Positions 51,450-59,692 of a DNA stretch of 64,000 nt are shown piece after piece (position 1 is the first letter of the stretch; each line of letters starts with the position of its first letter). This DNA comes from Ruminococcus sp. OA3. Lineage in GTDB: Bacteria; Bacillota; Clostridia; Lachnospirales; Lachnospiraceae. The notes under the pieces were generated by a model. That model was not told the DNA's origin. It saw only the letters and a list, made by a program, of their open reading frames with translations, and ran no database searches. The stretch covers positions 3,410,001 through 3,474,000 of the forward strand of contig NZ_JAKNTO010000001.1 of NCBI RefSeq assembly GCF_022440845.1. Reading direction: 5' to 3'. The position numbers and the translations under genes were made by a program.

Positions 51450-52520
51450 ATGCGTGAGCAATTTATCAAAAGCAAAAAGAATATTCAGATGTTCTGTAAC
51501 ACACAGTATTATAATGATTTTTTAAAAAACATCGGTCTTACGGTCTTCTTATGGATCTTTTTTCTGATCTCTGCCTTTCTGCTGATAAAAGCTCCTGCCG
51601 GGTCTTTAAGGCAGCATACGATGATCATACTGTGGCTGCTGATCGGTCTGTTGGTCTTTGCTGTATTTACAGTCACCTACTGGATCCGCTATTACCATAC
51701 CGTCATCACAGCAGCACTTAAAATTGAAAACATCAAAAAAAAGTATTCATTAATTGATGCTGAAAAAATGACAAATTACGTGTCATCGCTTAATATTATT
51801 CTGGATCTGATTGACTCTTCGCTGGAAAAGGAGTATTCCAACCGCCTGCTTCAAAAACAGGCCGAACTGGATGCCATGCAAAGTCAGATCAATCCGCACT
51901 TTTTATATAATACTCTGGATACGATCCGGGGATATGCCGTGATGGAGGACGCACCGCTAACTTCAGATATGGTTGAAGTTCTCTCCCGCCTGTTCCGCTA
52001 CATGATCAGCCAGAAAAACGAACTTGTGACTCTGCGGCAGGAGTTGAGTACCCTGCATGATTATATTAAAATACAGGAATACCGGATCAATCAGCATATC
52101 GTGTTTATGCAGAATATCGCACCGGATCTGCAGATCATGAATTATCGTATTCCGAAACTGATCATTCAGCCCTTTATTGAAAATGCAATCAAACACGGGA
52201 TTAAGGGGCTCTCTAAGGATTTTGTCATCACATTGAATATCCACAATACGCAGTCCCGCCTTGTCATCAGCATTTCTGATAACGGCAGTGGTATGACACC
52301 CGAACAGCTACGAACACTGAATCAAAAACTGGCCGGAAATGAAACGGATTCGGTGCACACCGTCAAAGACAAAAAAACCGGAAGCGGAATTGCACTTACA
52401 AATGTTAATTCACGGATCAAACTTTTGTACGGGGATTCATTCGGTGTTGTCGCCTACAGTACACTTGGAAAAGGATCTGAATTTCAGATATCTCTTCCCT
52501 ATTATCAAAATCAGGAGTAA
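51450..52520 (+). CDS. YesM/LytS-type sensor histidine kinase lacking an extracellular sensor domain
   Basis: 356 residues. Two helices near the N-terminus (IGLTVFLWIFFLISAFLLI and MIILWLLIGLLVFAVFTVTYWI) are joined by only about 15 residues, so there is no extracellular sensing domain and no obvious HAMP. The kinase core has phospho-acceptor His in QSQINPHFLYNTLD, and the ATP-binding lid shows FIENAIKHGIKG, ISDNGSGMTPEQL and KTGSGIALTNVNSRI. Typical YesM kinases are about 580 residues with a large external domain. Start 51450 is 9 bases after GAGG; an earlier ATG is too close. It must sense through a partner or in the membrane. Confidence 0.9.
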   Translation: MREQFIKSKKNIQMFCNTQYYNDFLKNIGLTVFLWIFFLISAFLLIKAPAGSLRQHTMIILWLLIGLLVFAVFTVTYWIRYYHTVITAALKIENIKKKYSLIDAEKMTNYVSSLNIILDLIDSSLEKEYSNRLLQKQAELDAMQSQINPHFLYNTLDTIRGYAVMEDAPLTSDMVEVLSRLFRYMISQKNELVTLRQELSTLHDYIKIQEYRINQHIVFMQNIAPDLQIMNYRIPKLIIQPFIENAIKHGIKGLSKDFVITLNIHNTQSRLVISISDNGSGMTPEQLRTLNQKLAGNETDSVHTVKDKKTGSGIALTNVNSRIKLLYGDSFGVVAYSTLGKGSEFQISLPYYQNQE

Positions 52521-52528
52521 GGATCGCC

Positions 52529-53941
52529 ATGCAGCATGAAGTTTTGCGTCTGACCCATATTGGTCGGGCTGTCGACAACCAGATTATCAATGATATTTCA
52601 TTTACGCTTTATGCCAGAGAAGCACTGTGCATTCTGACGGAAGATATTGAGACCAAAAACTTTCTTCTCGACTTCCTGCAGGGCGGTATATCGTCAGATC
52701 AGGGATATCTTTATATCAATGACGCCCCAAAAACTCTCTACAGTCTGGAACAGGCACGCAATGCAGGAATCTATGTGGTTGACGAGAAGCAACTGGTGGG
52801 GTCCATGAGCGTAGCTCATAATCTTTATATGACCGCTTCTTCCTTCTATAACAAGTTAAAATTTCTGGACACTCATGCCATACATGCCGCCGCAGAAGAC
52901 CTGTTAGACCGTTTTTCACTGGGTCATATCAAACCTACGGCAGTCGTTGACACACTGCCCTTTCCTGATATTTATATTCTTTCCATTTTGCACGCTTATA
53001 CCAGCGGCGCCAAAGTTATTGTGCTCAATACACCTTCTTTTATTTTTTATCAGCCGAAAGAGACAAAAAAACTTCAGCGTATCGTAAGCATTCTGAAAGA
53101 AAAAGGCGTATCACTGTTGTGGTTTTCCAATAAATGGAACCCTGTTTTTCAAAATTTTGACCGTTTTGCCGTTATAAAAAACGGAGTCGTCACACAGCTT
53201 TCCAAATTGACCACTATTCCTCCAGTGATCGCAGATGGTGATTTTATGAATACCCAGCTGAAACGCCTGACGCTCAATGCGGATAACCGAAAAAAAGTAT
53301 TGCAGTGCAACGATGTTTCAAGTTCTGAGTATCCCACGAAACGCTTCAACTTTTCACTGTATCAGGGGGAAATCCTGGGAATCTGTGACAGCGACCACAT
53401 TTTGTCATCTTTTATGAATACACTGTCTGACGGGAAATTACCAAAAACAGGAACTCTGGTGCTGGATAACATGAATTATCATCCAAATTTTCATACGAAA
53501 AATCAGATTGCCTTTATATCCTCCTCTATTGGGCATCAACGGGTTTTTCCGCAGATGAATCTGTACGACAACGTCGCTCTTCTTCTGAATAAACCAATGT
53601 ATAATGTCGGAGGTTTCTTAAATAAACGAATACGCAATCATATGGTTTTTACTGCTCTTGAGTCTATCCATGCCGATTATCTCGTCAGGGAATATGGCTC
53701 CAGGCGAAACCTGAAAGGTATGAATGTCCATGACCAGTTCATGGTTGAGATCGCCAAATGGCTATGTCTTTACCCCAGAGTTTTTATTTTCAGCGATCCT
53801 TACACTGTTTATGACAATCTGTCTGAATATCATTTTGGAAGGCTGCTCGAGTATCTGCAGGAACTTGACATTTCCATTCTGCTCATCTCCAGCAGTGAAG
53901 AAAACCTGTCAAAATTCTGCACACGTGTCATCAACACCTGA
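52529..53941 (+). CDS. RbsA-like protein without ATPase motifs (predicted pseudo-ATPase)
   Basis: 470 residues aligning end to end with the double-domain sugar ABC ATPase RbsA (EALCILTEDIETKNFLLDFL matches ALCGENGAGKSTLMKIIN; GIYVVDEKQLVGSMSVAHNL matches the Q-loop segment). Every catalytic motif is altered: no Walker A glycines in either half, domain-1 Walker B VIVLNTPS (for DEPTS), H-loop His to Asn (WFSNKWNP), domain-2 FIFSDPYT (for LDEPT), and no LSGGQ. It is co-expressed with yesN-yesM (8 bases after yesM), with AGGAG upstream. Fold retention without catalysis suggests that it binds a permease or kinase as a regulatory subunit. Confidence 0.82.
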   Translation: MQHEVLRLTHIGRAVDNQIINDISFTLYAREALCILTEDIETKNFLLDFLQGGISSDQGYLYINDAPKTLYSLEQARNAGIYVVDEKQLVGSMSVAHNLYMTASSFYNKLKFLDTHAIHAAAEDLLDRFSLGHIKPTAVVDTLPFPDIYILSILHAYTSGAKVIVLNTPSFIFYQPKETKKLQRIVSILKEKGVSLLWFSNKWNPVFQNFDRFAVIKNGVVTQLSKLTTIPPVIADGDFMNTQLKRLTLNADNRKKVLQCNDVSSSEYPTKRFNFSLYQGEILGICDSDHILSSFMNTLSDGKLPKTGTLVLDNMNYHPNFHTKNQIAFISSSIGHQRVFPQMNLYDNVALLLNKPMYNVGGFLNKRIRNHMVFTALESIHADYLVREYGSRRNLKGMNVHDQFMVEIAKWLCLYPRVFIFSDPYTVYDNLSEYHFGRLLEYLQELDISILLISSSEENLSKFCTRVINT

Positions 53942-53944
53942 TTG

Positions 53945-53982
53945 AAAAGAGGTTTCCATCCGCCGCATGGGATCTCTTTTTT
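53945..53982 (+). terminator. Terminator of the yesN-yesM-pseudoATPase operon
   Basis: GAG-G-TTTCCAT / ATGGGAT-CTC stem with a 7-base loop followed by TTTTTT, 5 bases after the stop codon. Confidence 0.7.
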
Positions 53983-54031
53983 GATTACAGATATTTCCAG
54001 CCAGGGATCTTCGTTCACGGAGGATAATATC

Positions 54032-54060
54032 TTGCAAGAAATCCTCCCTCCGGTTATATT
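54032..54060 (+). promoter_or_regulatory. Promoter for the AraC-EamA pair
   Basis: TTGCAA (54032-54037) and TATATT (54055-54060), 17-bp spacer, 30 bases before the araC start. Confidence 0.62.
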
Positions 54061-54090
54061 ATGATAGACAAAACAAAGGAGCAAATTATT

Positions 54091-54933
54091 ATGAAGCAGC
54101 CGCATGAAAAACGTCAGATCTGTTATGACCATACACTTCAGATTGAGGCATATCAACTAAAAGGGATCGTTCAAAAATTCCCCAATCATTTTCACGAGTG
54201 TTACGTGATCGGCTACGTAGAGCGGGGAAGCCGGCACCTGAAATGCAATCAGCACGAGTATTCCCTCGAAAAAGGCGATCTGGTGTTGTTTAACCCTCTG
54301 GACAAACACTTTTGCGAACCCGTAAACGGAGAAAATCTCGACTACCGGGCAATTAATATACCCGCAGATGTCATGATCAAAGCTGCGCGGGATATCACTG
54401 GAACGGCCTATACACCGTATTTCACCAGTACTGTCATCAGACAGAGTGATGCAGCCCAGTCTGTCAACAGCCTCTATACTGCCGTGACAAACCATCAGAC
54501 ATCTTTTGAAAAAGAAGAGGCCTTTTTCTTTTTACTGGAACACATTATAAAAGAATACTCCGAAACCTATGAGAACGCTGATATCTCCAGCCCCGATTCC
54601 TGGATCGTACAAATCTGCAGGTTTATGGAGGACTCTTATGAACAGGAAATCAGCCTGAATGATCTCTCAGAATATGCAGGCCTCAGCAAATCCTATCTGC
54701 TGCGTTCTTTTACCCAGCAGATGGGAATCTCACCTTACCGCTATCTGCAGACCGTGCGCATTAACCAGGCAAAAAAACTCCTGGAGGCCGGCACTCCGGT
54801 GATCGATACCGCTGCAAAAACAGGTTTTTCAGACCAAAGTCACTTTACTAATTTCTTTCGGAATTTTATCGGTCTGACACCGAAACAATACCAGAGAATT
54901 TTCACAGCGGAGGTATCGCATGAAACAGAATAA
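54091..54933 (+). CDS. AraC family transcriptional regulator
   Basis: 280 residues from the ATG at 54091 after AAAGGAG. Cupin-type sensor (NHFHECYVIGYVERGSRHLKC, KGDLVLFNPLDKHFCEP) and C-terminal HTH pair (ISLNDLSEYAGLSKSYLLRSFTQQMGISPYRYLQTVRINQAKKLL and VIDTAAKTGFSDQSHFTNFFRNFIGLTPKQYQRIF). This AraC subgroup (PocR/YdeC type) often pairs with EamA or LysE-type amino acid or metabolite exporters. It overlaps the exporter gene by 14 bases, so it regulates that gene. Confidence 0.9.
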   Translation: MKQPHEKRQICYDHTLQIEAYQLKGIVQKFPNHFHECYVIGYVERGSRHLKCNQHEYSLEKGDLVLFNPLDKHFCEPVNGENLDYRAINIPADVMIKAARDITGTAYTPYFTSTVIRQSDAAQSVNSLYTAVTNHQTSFEKEEAFFFLLEHIIKEYSETYENADISSPDSWIVQICRFMEDSYEQEISLNDLSEYAGLSKSYLLRSFTQQMGISPYRYLQTVRINQAKKLLEAGTPVIDTAAKTGFSDQSHFTNFFRNFIGLTPKQYQRIFTAEVSHETE

Positions 54934-55807
54934 AACAGCTGCAGGACATCTGTGTGCATTCGTCACAATCTTAATATGGGGGACAACATTCATATCAACA
55001 AAAGTTCTGCTGACGGATTTCACACCCGTTGAGATTCTGTTCTGCCGCTTTCTCCTCGGTACTGCTGCCCTGTGCATCGTCAGCCCACACCGGCTGCGGC
55101 TGAATCATCCACGCCAGGAGATCACATTTGCATGCGCCGGCCTGTGCGGTGTCTGCCTGTATTACCTGTTGGAAAACATTGCACTGACATATACGCTGGC
55201 TTCCAACGTCGGAATCATTGTTTCCGTGTCGCCATTTTTTGTCGCAATCCTTGCCCATCTGTTTTCAGACGGGGAACATCTGAAGAAACGCTTCTTTCTG
55301 GGATTTGCTGTTGCCGTCATCGGTATCGTGCTGATTAACGTCAATGAATCAGGCGCCTTTAAGTTTAATCCAGAAGGAGATCTGCTTGCGCTGTGTGCCG
55401 CCATTATTTGGGCCGTATACTCTCTTCTGTCAAAAAAAATCAGCGGTTACGGCTATAACACCATACAGGCAACAAGACGAATCTTTTTTTACGGCCTGCT
55501 ATTCATGGTACCAGCCCTTTTCCTGTTTGGATTCAAGCCATCGCTTTCATCCTTCAGGGATCCCGTATGTGTGCTGAACCTGATATATCTGGGTCTCGGA
55601 GCCTCTGCCCTGTGCTTTGTCACATGGAATTACGCCGTGCGCTGTCTGGGTGCTGTGAAGACGAGCATCTACATATACCTCGTTCCCGTGATCACAATCG
55701 TAACTGCCGTGATTGTGCTGCATGAAAAACTGACCGTAATCGCCGGTGTCGGGGCCGCATTAACTTTAGCGGGATTAATCATATCAGAAAACAGGAGGGG
55801 TTCATAA
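54920..55807 (+). CDS. EamA-family drug/metabolite transporter (DMT superfamily)
   Basis: 295 residues, ten helices in two EamA repeats (repeat 1 FVTILIWGTTFISTKVLL, repeat 2 CAAIIWAVYSLLSKKISG). The N-terminal IWG(T/S)xF motif and the C-terminal ISENRRGS are typical. GGAGG precedes the ATG at 54920, which overlaps the end of araC. Exports a small metabolite, possibly an amino acid or purine, in response to the AraC ligand. Confidence 0.92.
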   Translation: MKQNKTAAGHLCAFVTILIWGTTFISTKVLLTDFTPVEILFCRFLLGTAALCIVSPHRLRLNHPRQEITFACAGLCGVCLYYLLENIALTYTLASNVGIIVSVSPFFVAILAHLFSDGEHLKKRFFLGFAVAVIGIVLINVNESGAFKFNPEGDLLALCAAIIWAVYSLLSKKISGYGYNTIQATRRIFFYGLLFMVPALFLFGFKPSLSSFRDPVCVLNLIYLGLGASALCFVTWNYAVRCLGAVKTSIYIYLVPVITIVTAVIVLHEKLTVIAGVGAALTLAGLIISENRRGS

Positions 55808-55850
55808 CCCCTCCCCGTTCATTTCTCAAGGAAATGCTGCGCACTCAAAT

Positions 55851-56579
55851 CTATTGCTCTTCAGTCTCAGATCTTCTGCGCATACCTGCCTGTTTCATCA
55901 CAGCTGTGGACGCCCCGTCAATGGCATCAATCGCCGTGATCGCTCTTTCCTCATCTTTATCAATAATCGCATTTGCCAGTACCAGATGATCAGGCACCGT
56001 TTTTACCCAGTGATACGGATCATACTCAAGTTCATTCCAGTAGTCCTGAAAGATTCCGATCCGCAGTGAATTAACAATCTGTGCGATCGTCTGATTCTCT
56101 GCCAGTTCCATTAATTTCATATGAAACTCATGATCCAGGTCATCATCATACCGGTCCTGATCATACAGCTCCATCATCTCCTCCGCCAGTTTCAGTAATT
56201 CCTGCTTTCCTTCCAGGTTTGCTGACTGAATTGCTTTTCTGACAGCCATGTGCTCTAACGTGACTTTCAATTCCTGGAATTCATAGAGATTTTCTTTCAT
56301 TAATTTCAATTGAACAGAAGAAATTTCCTCCGGGGGTTCCTTTAAAAATGTGCCCAGTCCGGTCTTTACTTCAATCATCCCACGGTTTTCAAGCACACGC
56401 ATGGCTTCCCGAACAGAATTCCGTCCTGTCTGAAACATTTTCGCCAGCTCTCGTTCTGACGGTAATTTGTCTCCGGCCTGCAGCTGATTCGCTTTTGCAT
56501 AGTCAAAAATCGCGTCTGCAACCTTTATATAAAGCAGATCTTTTGACACCGGGCCAATCTGAACAGTATTTTTTTTCAT
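55851..56579 (-). CDS. GntR family regulator, FCD (FadR-like) subfamily
   Basis: 242 residues starting MKKNTVQIGPVSKDLLYIKVADAIFDYA after AGGGAG; an upstream TTG is less likely. Winged helix LQAGDKLPSERELAKMFQTGRNSVREAMRVLENRGMIEVKTGLGTFL, then the FCD helices with DHEFHMKLMELAEN and HLVLANAI carrying metal-ligand candidates. A perfect palindrome lies between the -35 and -10 of its promoter. It follows the CUT1 transporter/PLP enzyme operon and probably regulates that operon as well as itself. Confidence 0.92.
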   Translation of the reverse strand: MKKNTVQIGPVSKDLLYIKVADAIFDYAKANQLQAGDKLPSERELAKMFQTGRNSVREAMRVLENRGMIEVKTGLGTFLKEPPEEISSVQLKLMKENLYEFQELKVTLEHMAVRKAIQSANLEGKQELLKLAEEMMELYDQDRYDDDLDHEFHMKLMELAENQTIAQIVNSLRIGIFQDYWNELEYDPYHWVKTVPDHLVLANAIIDKDEERAITAIDAIDGASTAVMKQAGMRRRSETEEQ

Positions 56580-56660
56580 CTTTCTCCCTTTCAACTCCCT
56601 CTGTTCCTGTCATGACACATCAGGACAATTTTGTAAACAAGCAAATAATAGACTGATACC

Positions 56661-56689
56661 ATTATACCAATATATGGTATATTAGACAA
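56661..56689 (-). promoter_or_regulatory. gntR promoter with operator in the spacer
   Basis: Minus-strand TTGTCT (56684-56689) and TATAAT (56661-56666), 17-bp spacer. A perfect 19-bp palindrome, TATACCA-N5-TGGTATA, spans 56663-56681 and occupies the spacer. FadR-type regulators bind such sites, so autorepression is expected. Confidence 0.82.
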
Positions 56690-56701
56690 GAATTACATAG
56701 A

Positions 56702-57820
56702 TCACAAAAGATTTTTGCCCGTGTCCGCATCAAATAGATGCAGCAGTTGTTTGTTCATCCTGAAGTGCAGTACCTCTCCATACTTCATGCTGTCCCGGTA
56801 CTCTTCCGGCAACTCGGTTACAGGTACTTTTATGATAAACTCTTTTTCAGCTGCCGTCAAATGAATATGCACTTCACTCCCCATCATCTCCCACACGTCT
56901 GATTTTCCGGCAATCCTCTCTTCTTCTTCTTTATCTGCCAGCTTTATATGTTCCGGCCGTATCCCTAACACAATCTTCCGCGATTCTGTATTTCCGGTTT
57001 TCAGCAGTCTGGCAGTCCCTTCCGGCAGAGTAATCTTTGTATTCAGTATTTCAACAGAATATCGATCCTTGTTTCTTATCAGGTTTCCATCAAAAAAATT
57101 CATCTGCGGGCTCCCGATAAATCCCGCCACAAAAAGGTTTTCGGGGTGATTAAACACTTCCTGCGGCGTGCCGATCTGCTGAATAAACCCATCCTTCATA
57201 ATCACAATGCGATCCCCCAATGTCATCGCTTCCGTCTGATCATGTGTGACATACAAGAAAGTTGTATTGATCTTCTGCCGCAGTTTCATGATCTCCGCCC
57301 TCATCTGATTTCTTAGCTTTGCATCAAGATTTGAGAGCGGCTCGTCCATTAGAAAAACCCGCGGTTCTCTTACGATCGCACGTCCGATCGCTACCCGCTG
57401 CCGCTGCCCCCCGGAGAGTTCTTTTGGTTTACGCTTCAGAAAATCGGTGATCCCCAGTATTTCAGCTGCCTCACGAACCTTTCTGTCGATATCTGACTTC
57501 TTCTCTTTCCTCAGTTTCAGTGCAAACGCCATATTTTCGTAGACCGACATATGCGGGTATAATGCATAGTTCTGAAATACCATCGCTATGTCCCGGTCCT
57601 TAGGCGCAAGCTCATTGACCATACAATCCCCTATATACAGCTCGCCGCTGCTTATCTCTTCCAGCCCTGCAACCATACGAAGTGTCGTAGATTTTCCACA
57701 TCCAGACGGTCCTACCAAAACTATAAATTCTTTATCTTCTATTTCCAGATTAAAGTCATGGACTGCTACAACATCCTTTCCATATACTTTCTTAATATTA
57801 TGTAATGAAACTTTTGCCAT
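56702..57820 (-). CDS. CUT1 sugar ABC transporter ATPase (MalK/UgpC-like)
   Basis: 372 residues from the ATG at 57820 after GGAGG; the frame is open 48 codons further into the permease gene but without a start site. Walker [12 protein letters not shown]-loop [21 protein letters not shown], signature [15 protein letters not shown], Walker [18 protein letters not shown]-loop THDQTEA, and the C-terminal TOBE-like regulatory domain ([15 protein letters not shown]). Last gene of the cluster with two permeases, binding protein and PLP enzyme. Many CUT1 operons lack an ATPase; here it is encoded locally. Confidence 0.95.
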   Translation of the reverse strand: MAKVSLHNIKKVYGKDVVAVHDFNLEIEDKEFIVLVGPSGCGKSTTLRMVAGLEEISSGELYIGDCMVNELAPKDRDIAMVFQNYALYPHMSVYENMAFALKLRKEKKSDIDRKVREAAEILGITDFLKRKPKELSGGQRQRVAIGRAIVREPRVFLMDEPLSNLDAKLRNQMRAEIMKLRQKINTTFLYVTHDQTEAMTLGDRIVIMKDGFIQQIGTPQEVFNHPENLFVAGFIGSPQMNFFDGNLIRNKDRYSVEILNTKITLPEGTARLLKTGNTESRKIVLGIRPEHIKLADKEEEERIAGKSDVWEMMGSEVHIHLTAAEKEFIIKVPVTELPEEYRDSMKYGEVLHFRMNKQLLHLFDADTGKNLL

Positions 57821-57849
57821 ACCGTTCCTCCATTTCACATTTTCGTACT

Positions 57850-58698
57850 TCACTCTTTTACAGAACCTGCTGTCAGCCCTTCCACCACGTATTTCTGAAC
57901 GATCATAAACATGACCGCCGTGGGGATTAGTGCAAGCATTCCGCCTGCCATCATGGCTCCCCACTTTACATTATTTTTGCCTATCAGGCTCTTAAGTCCT
58001 ACCGGTATCGTCCATGCCGTCGGTTCACTTGTAAAAATGATACCGGCGATCAGTTCATTCCACGCCCCGATAAACGCAAATACAAACACCGCGACGATCC
58101 CCGGAAACATAACCGGTAAGATCACCCTCCACAGGCTTCTCATCCTGGAACACCCGTCTACCATCGCAGCTTCCTCCAGAGAATAAGGGATTCCCTCGAA
58201 AAAGCTTCTCATTGTTATCACACAGAATGGCAGATTCGTGATTACATAAAAAATCCACAGTCCAAGATGCGGAACATTTGCAATAATCCCCAGTTTTGCA
58301 TAGACGGTATACAGCGGAATAATCACCAGTATTCCAGGCACCATCTGGGTGATCAGAAAAAACAACAGCATCGGGGTCTTCCCGCGAAACTTATAACGTG
58401 CCAGTCCATATCCCCCAAAGATCGAAAGAATTGTCACCGCGACAGCTGTAGATACGGACAGTATGATGCTGTTTCTGAGAAAATTTCCATAGCTGAAGAT
58501 CTTAAATAAATCCCGGTAATTATCCAGAGTAAACGTATGCGGAAAATAAGTGACCAGCTGTGTATTGATGATCTCCTCATGTGGTTTAAAAGACGTAATC
58601 GCCATCCAGTAAATCGGCAGCATAACAAACAGAAGAAAAAAACTCAGGATAAATACCCTTAAAACAACTGCCGCACATCTCTTTTGTCTACTGCTCAT
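57850..58698 (-). CDS. CUT1 sugar ABC transporter permease (MalG-like)
   Basis: 282 residues, six helices. N-terminal VMLPIYWMAITSFKPHEEIIN is typical of MalG-type permeases; the EAA coupling motif is SLEEAAMVDGCSRMRSLWRVILPVMFPGI. The ATG at 58698 is immediately after the stop of the partner permease, with GGAGGG nine bases upstream. Pairs with the 58699 permease and the 56702 ATPase. Confidence 0.94.
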   Translation of the reverse strand: MSSRQKRCAAVVLRVFILSFFLLFVMLPIYWMAITSFKPHEEIINTQLVTYFPHTFTLDNYRDLFKIFSYGNFLRNSIILSVSTAVAVTILSIFGGYGLARYKFRGKTPMLLFFLITQMVPGILVIIPLYTVYAKLGIIANVPHLGLWIFYVITNLPFCVITMRSFFEGIPYSLEEAAMVDGCSRMRSLWRVILPVMFPGIVAVFVFAFIGAWNELIAGIIFTSEPTAWTIPVGLKSLIGKNNVKWGAMMAGGMLALIPTAVMFMIVQKYVVEGLTAGSVKE

Positions 58699-59622
58699 CT
58701 ACATTCCCTCCTCATAATTTGTCACTTTCAGAAATACCAGCGTGTAGAGCATCAGGGCCGTCATCAGCAGTACCCCGATCGCCGATGCGAACCCAAAATC
58801 GTAACCTGAGAAGGCCCTGGTGTACATATATGCCGGCAATGTCATGGAATAATTAGCCGGACCCCCGTTCGTTATCACAACAATTAAATCAAAAGAGTTC
58901 AAAATCCAGATTGTTCTAAGCAGCAGCGTCATGATAATCGTAGGTTTAATATAGGGTACTGTGATCCGAAAGAATTTTTTTACCGCACCCGCGCCGTCGA
59001 TACTCGCAGCCTCGAAAACATCTGACGGAATCGACTGCAGTGCTGCCAGAATCATAATTGCAAAAAAAGGAACACCGATCCAGATCATGGCAAGTACGAC
59101 AACAAACAGGGAATACCCCGGTGTTCCCAGCCAGGCTATATTCTTATCTATAATTCCAAGCTTCATCAAAAGATCATTGACTACCCCATACTCTCCGTTG
59201 AATGACCACCGAAACATTAAGCCGACAACAAAAGCCGAGAATGCCCACGGCAGGAAGACTATGGACTGATAGATCCCGCGTCCTCTGAATTTTTTCCAGA
59301 GCGCCAGAGCCAGCGTCATTCCGAGAAGAAACTGCCCCGCGACCGAGCAAAACACATAGATCACCGTATTTTTCAGTATCAGCCACAGATTCTCATCCGC
59401 AAGCAGTTTTTTAAAATTATCAAGACCATTAAAATGAATATCTGCAGATCCCAGCTTATACTGCTGAAATGCCATAATAAAACTGTTCACGAGCGGGACC
59501 GCAAAAACAATGAGCAGCAGAATTAAAACAGGCATTAAAAGAGTATATGGTTCCATCATTCTTTTAGTTTGATTCCACCCTTTTTTATGAGCCGTTATTT
59601 TCCGGATGCCTTTTTGCGCCAT
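58699..59622 (-). CDS. CUT1 sugar ABC transporter permease (MalF-like)
   Basis: 307 residues, six helices plus a basic N-terminal tail. Features are PYTLLMPVLILLLIVFAVPLVNSFIMAFQQY and the EAA motif AALQSIPSDVFEAASIDGAGAVKKFFRITVPYIKPTI. ATG at 59622 after AAAGGAGG. It is separated from the binding-protein gene by 70 bases containing a hairpin without a T-tract, as is common where binding-protein messages are kept abundant. Confidence 0.94.
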   Translation of the reverse strand: MAQKGIRKITAHKKGWNQTKRMMEPYTLLMPVLILLLIVFAVPLVNSFIMAFQQYKLGSADIHFNGLDNFKKLLADENLWLILKNTVIYVFCSVAGQFLLGMTLALALWKKFRGRGIYQSIVFLPWAFSAFVVGLMFRWSFNGEYGVVNDLLMKLGIIDKNIAWLGTPGYSLFVVVLAMIWIGVPFFAIMILAALQSIPSDVFEAASIDGAGAVKKFFRITVPYIKPTIIMTLLLRTIWILNSFDLIVVITNGGPANYSMTLPAYMYTRAFSGYDFGFASAIGVLLMTALMLYTLVFLKVTNYEEGM

Positions 59623-59644
59623 TTGAATACCTCCTTTTACGAAT

Positions 59645-59669
59645 ACAGCTTCCCGCTACAGGAAGCTGT
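59645..59669 (-). other. Stability hairpin after the binding-protein gene
   Basis: Perfect 9-bp stem ACAGCTTCC with a 7-base loop, 23 bases after the binding-protein stop and without a T-tract. It probably protects the upstream message from 3' decay and raises binding-protein levels over permeases. Confidence 0.55.
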
Positions 59670-59692
59670 AAAATCAAAATCCAATTGTATCT

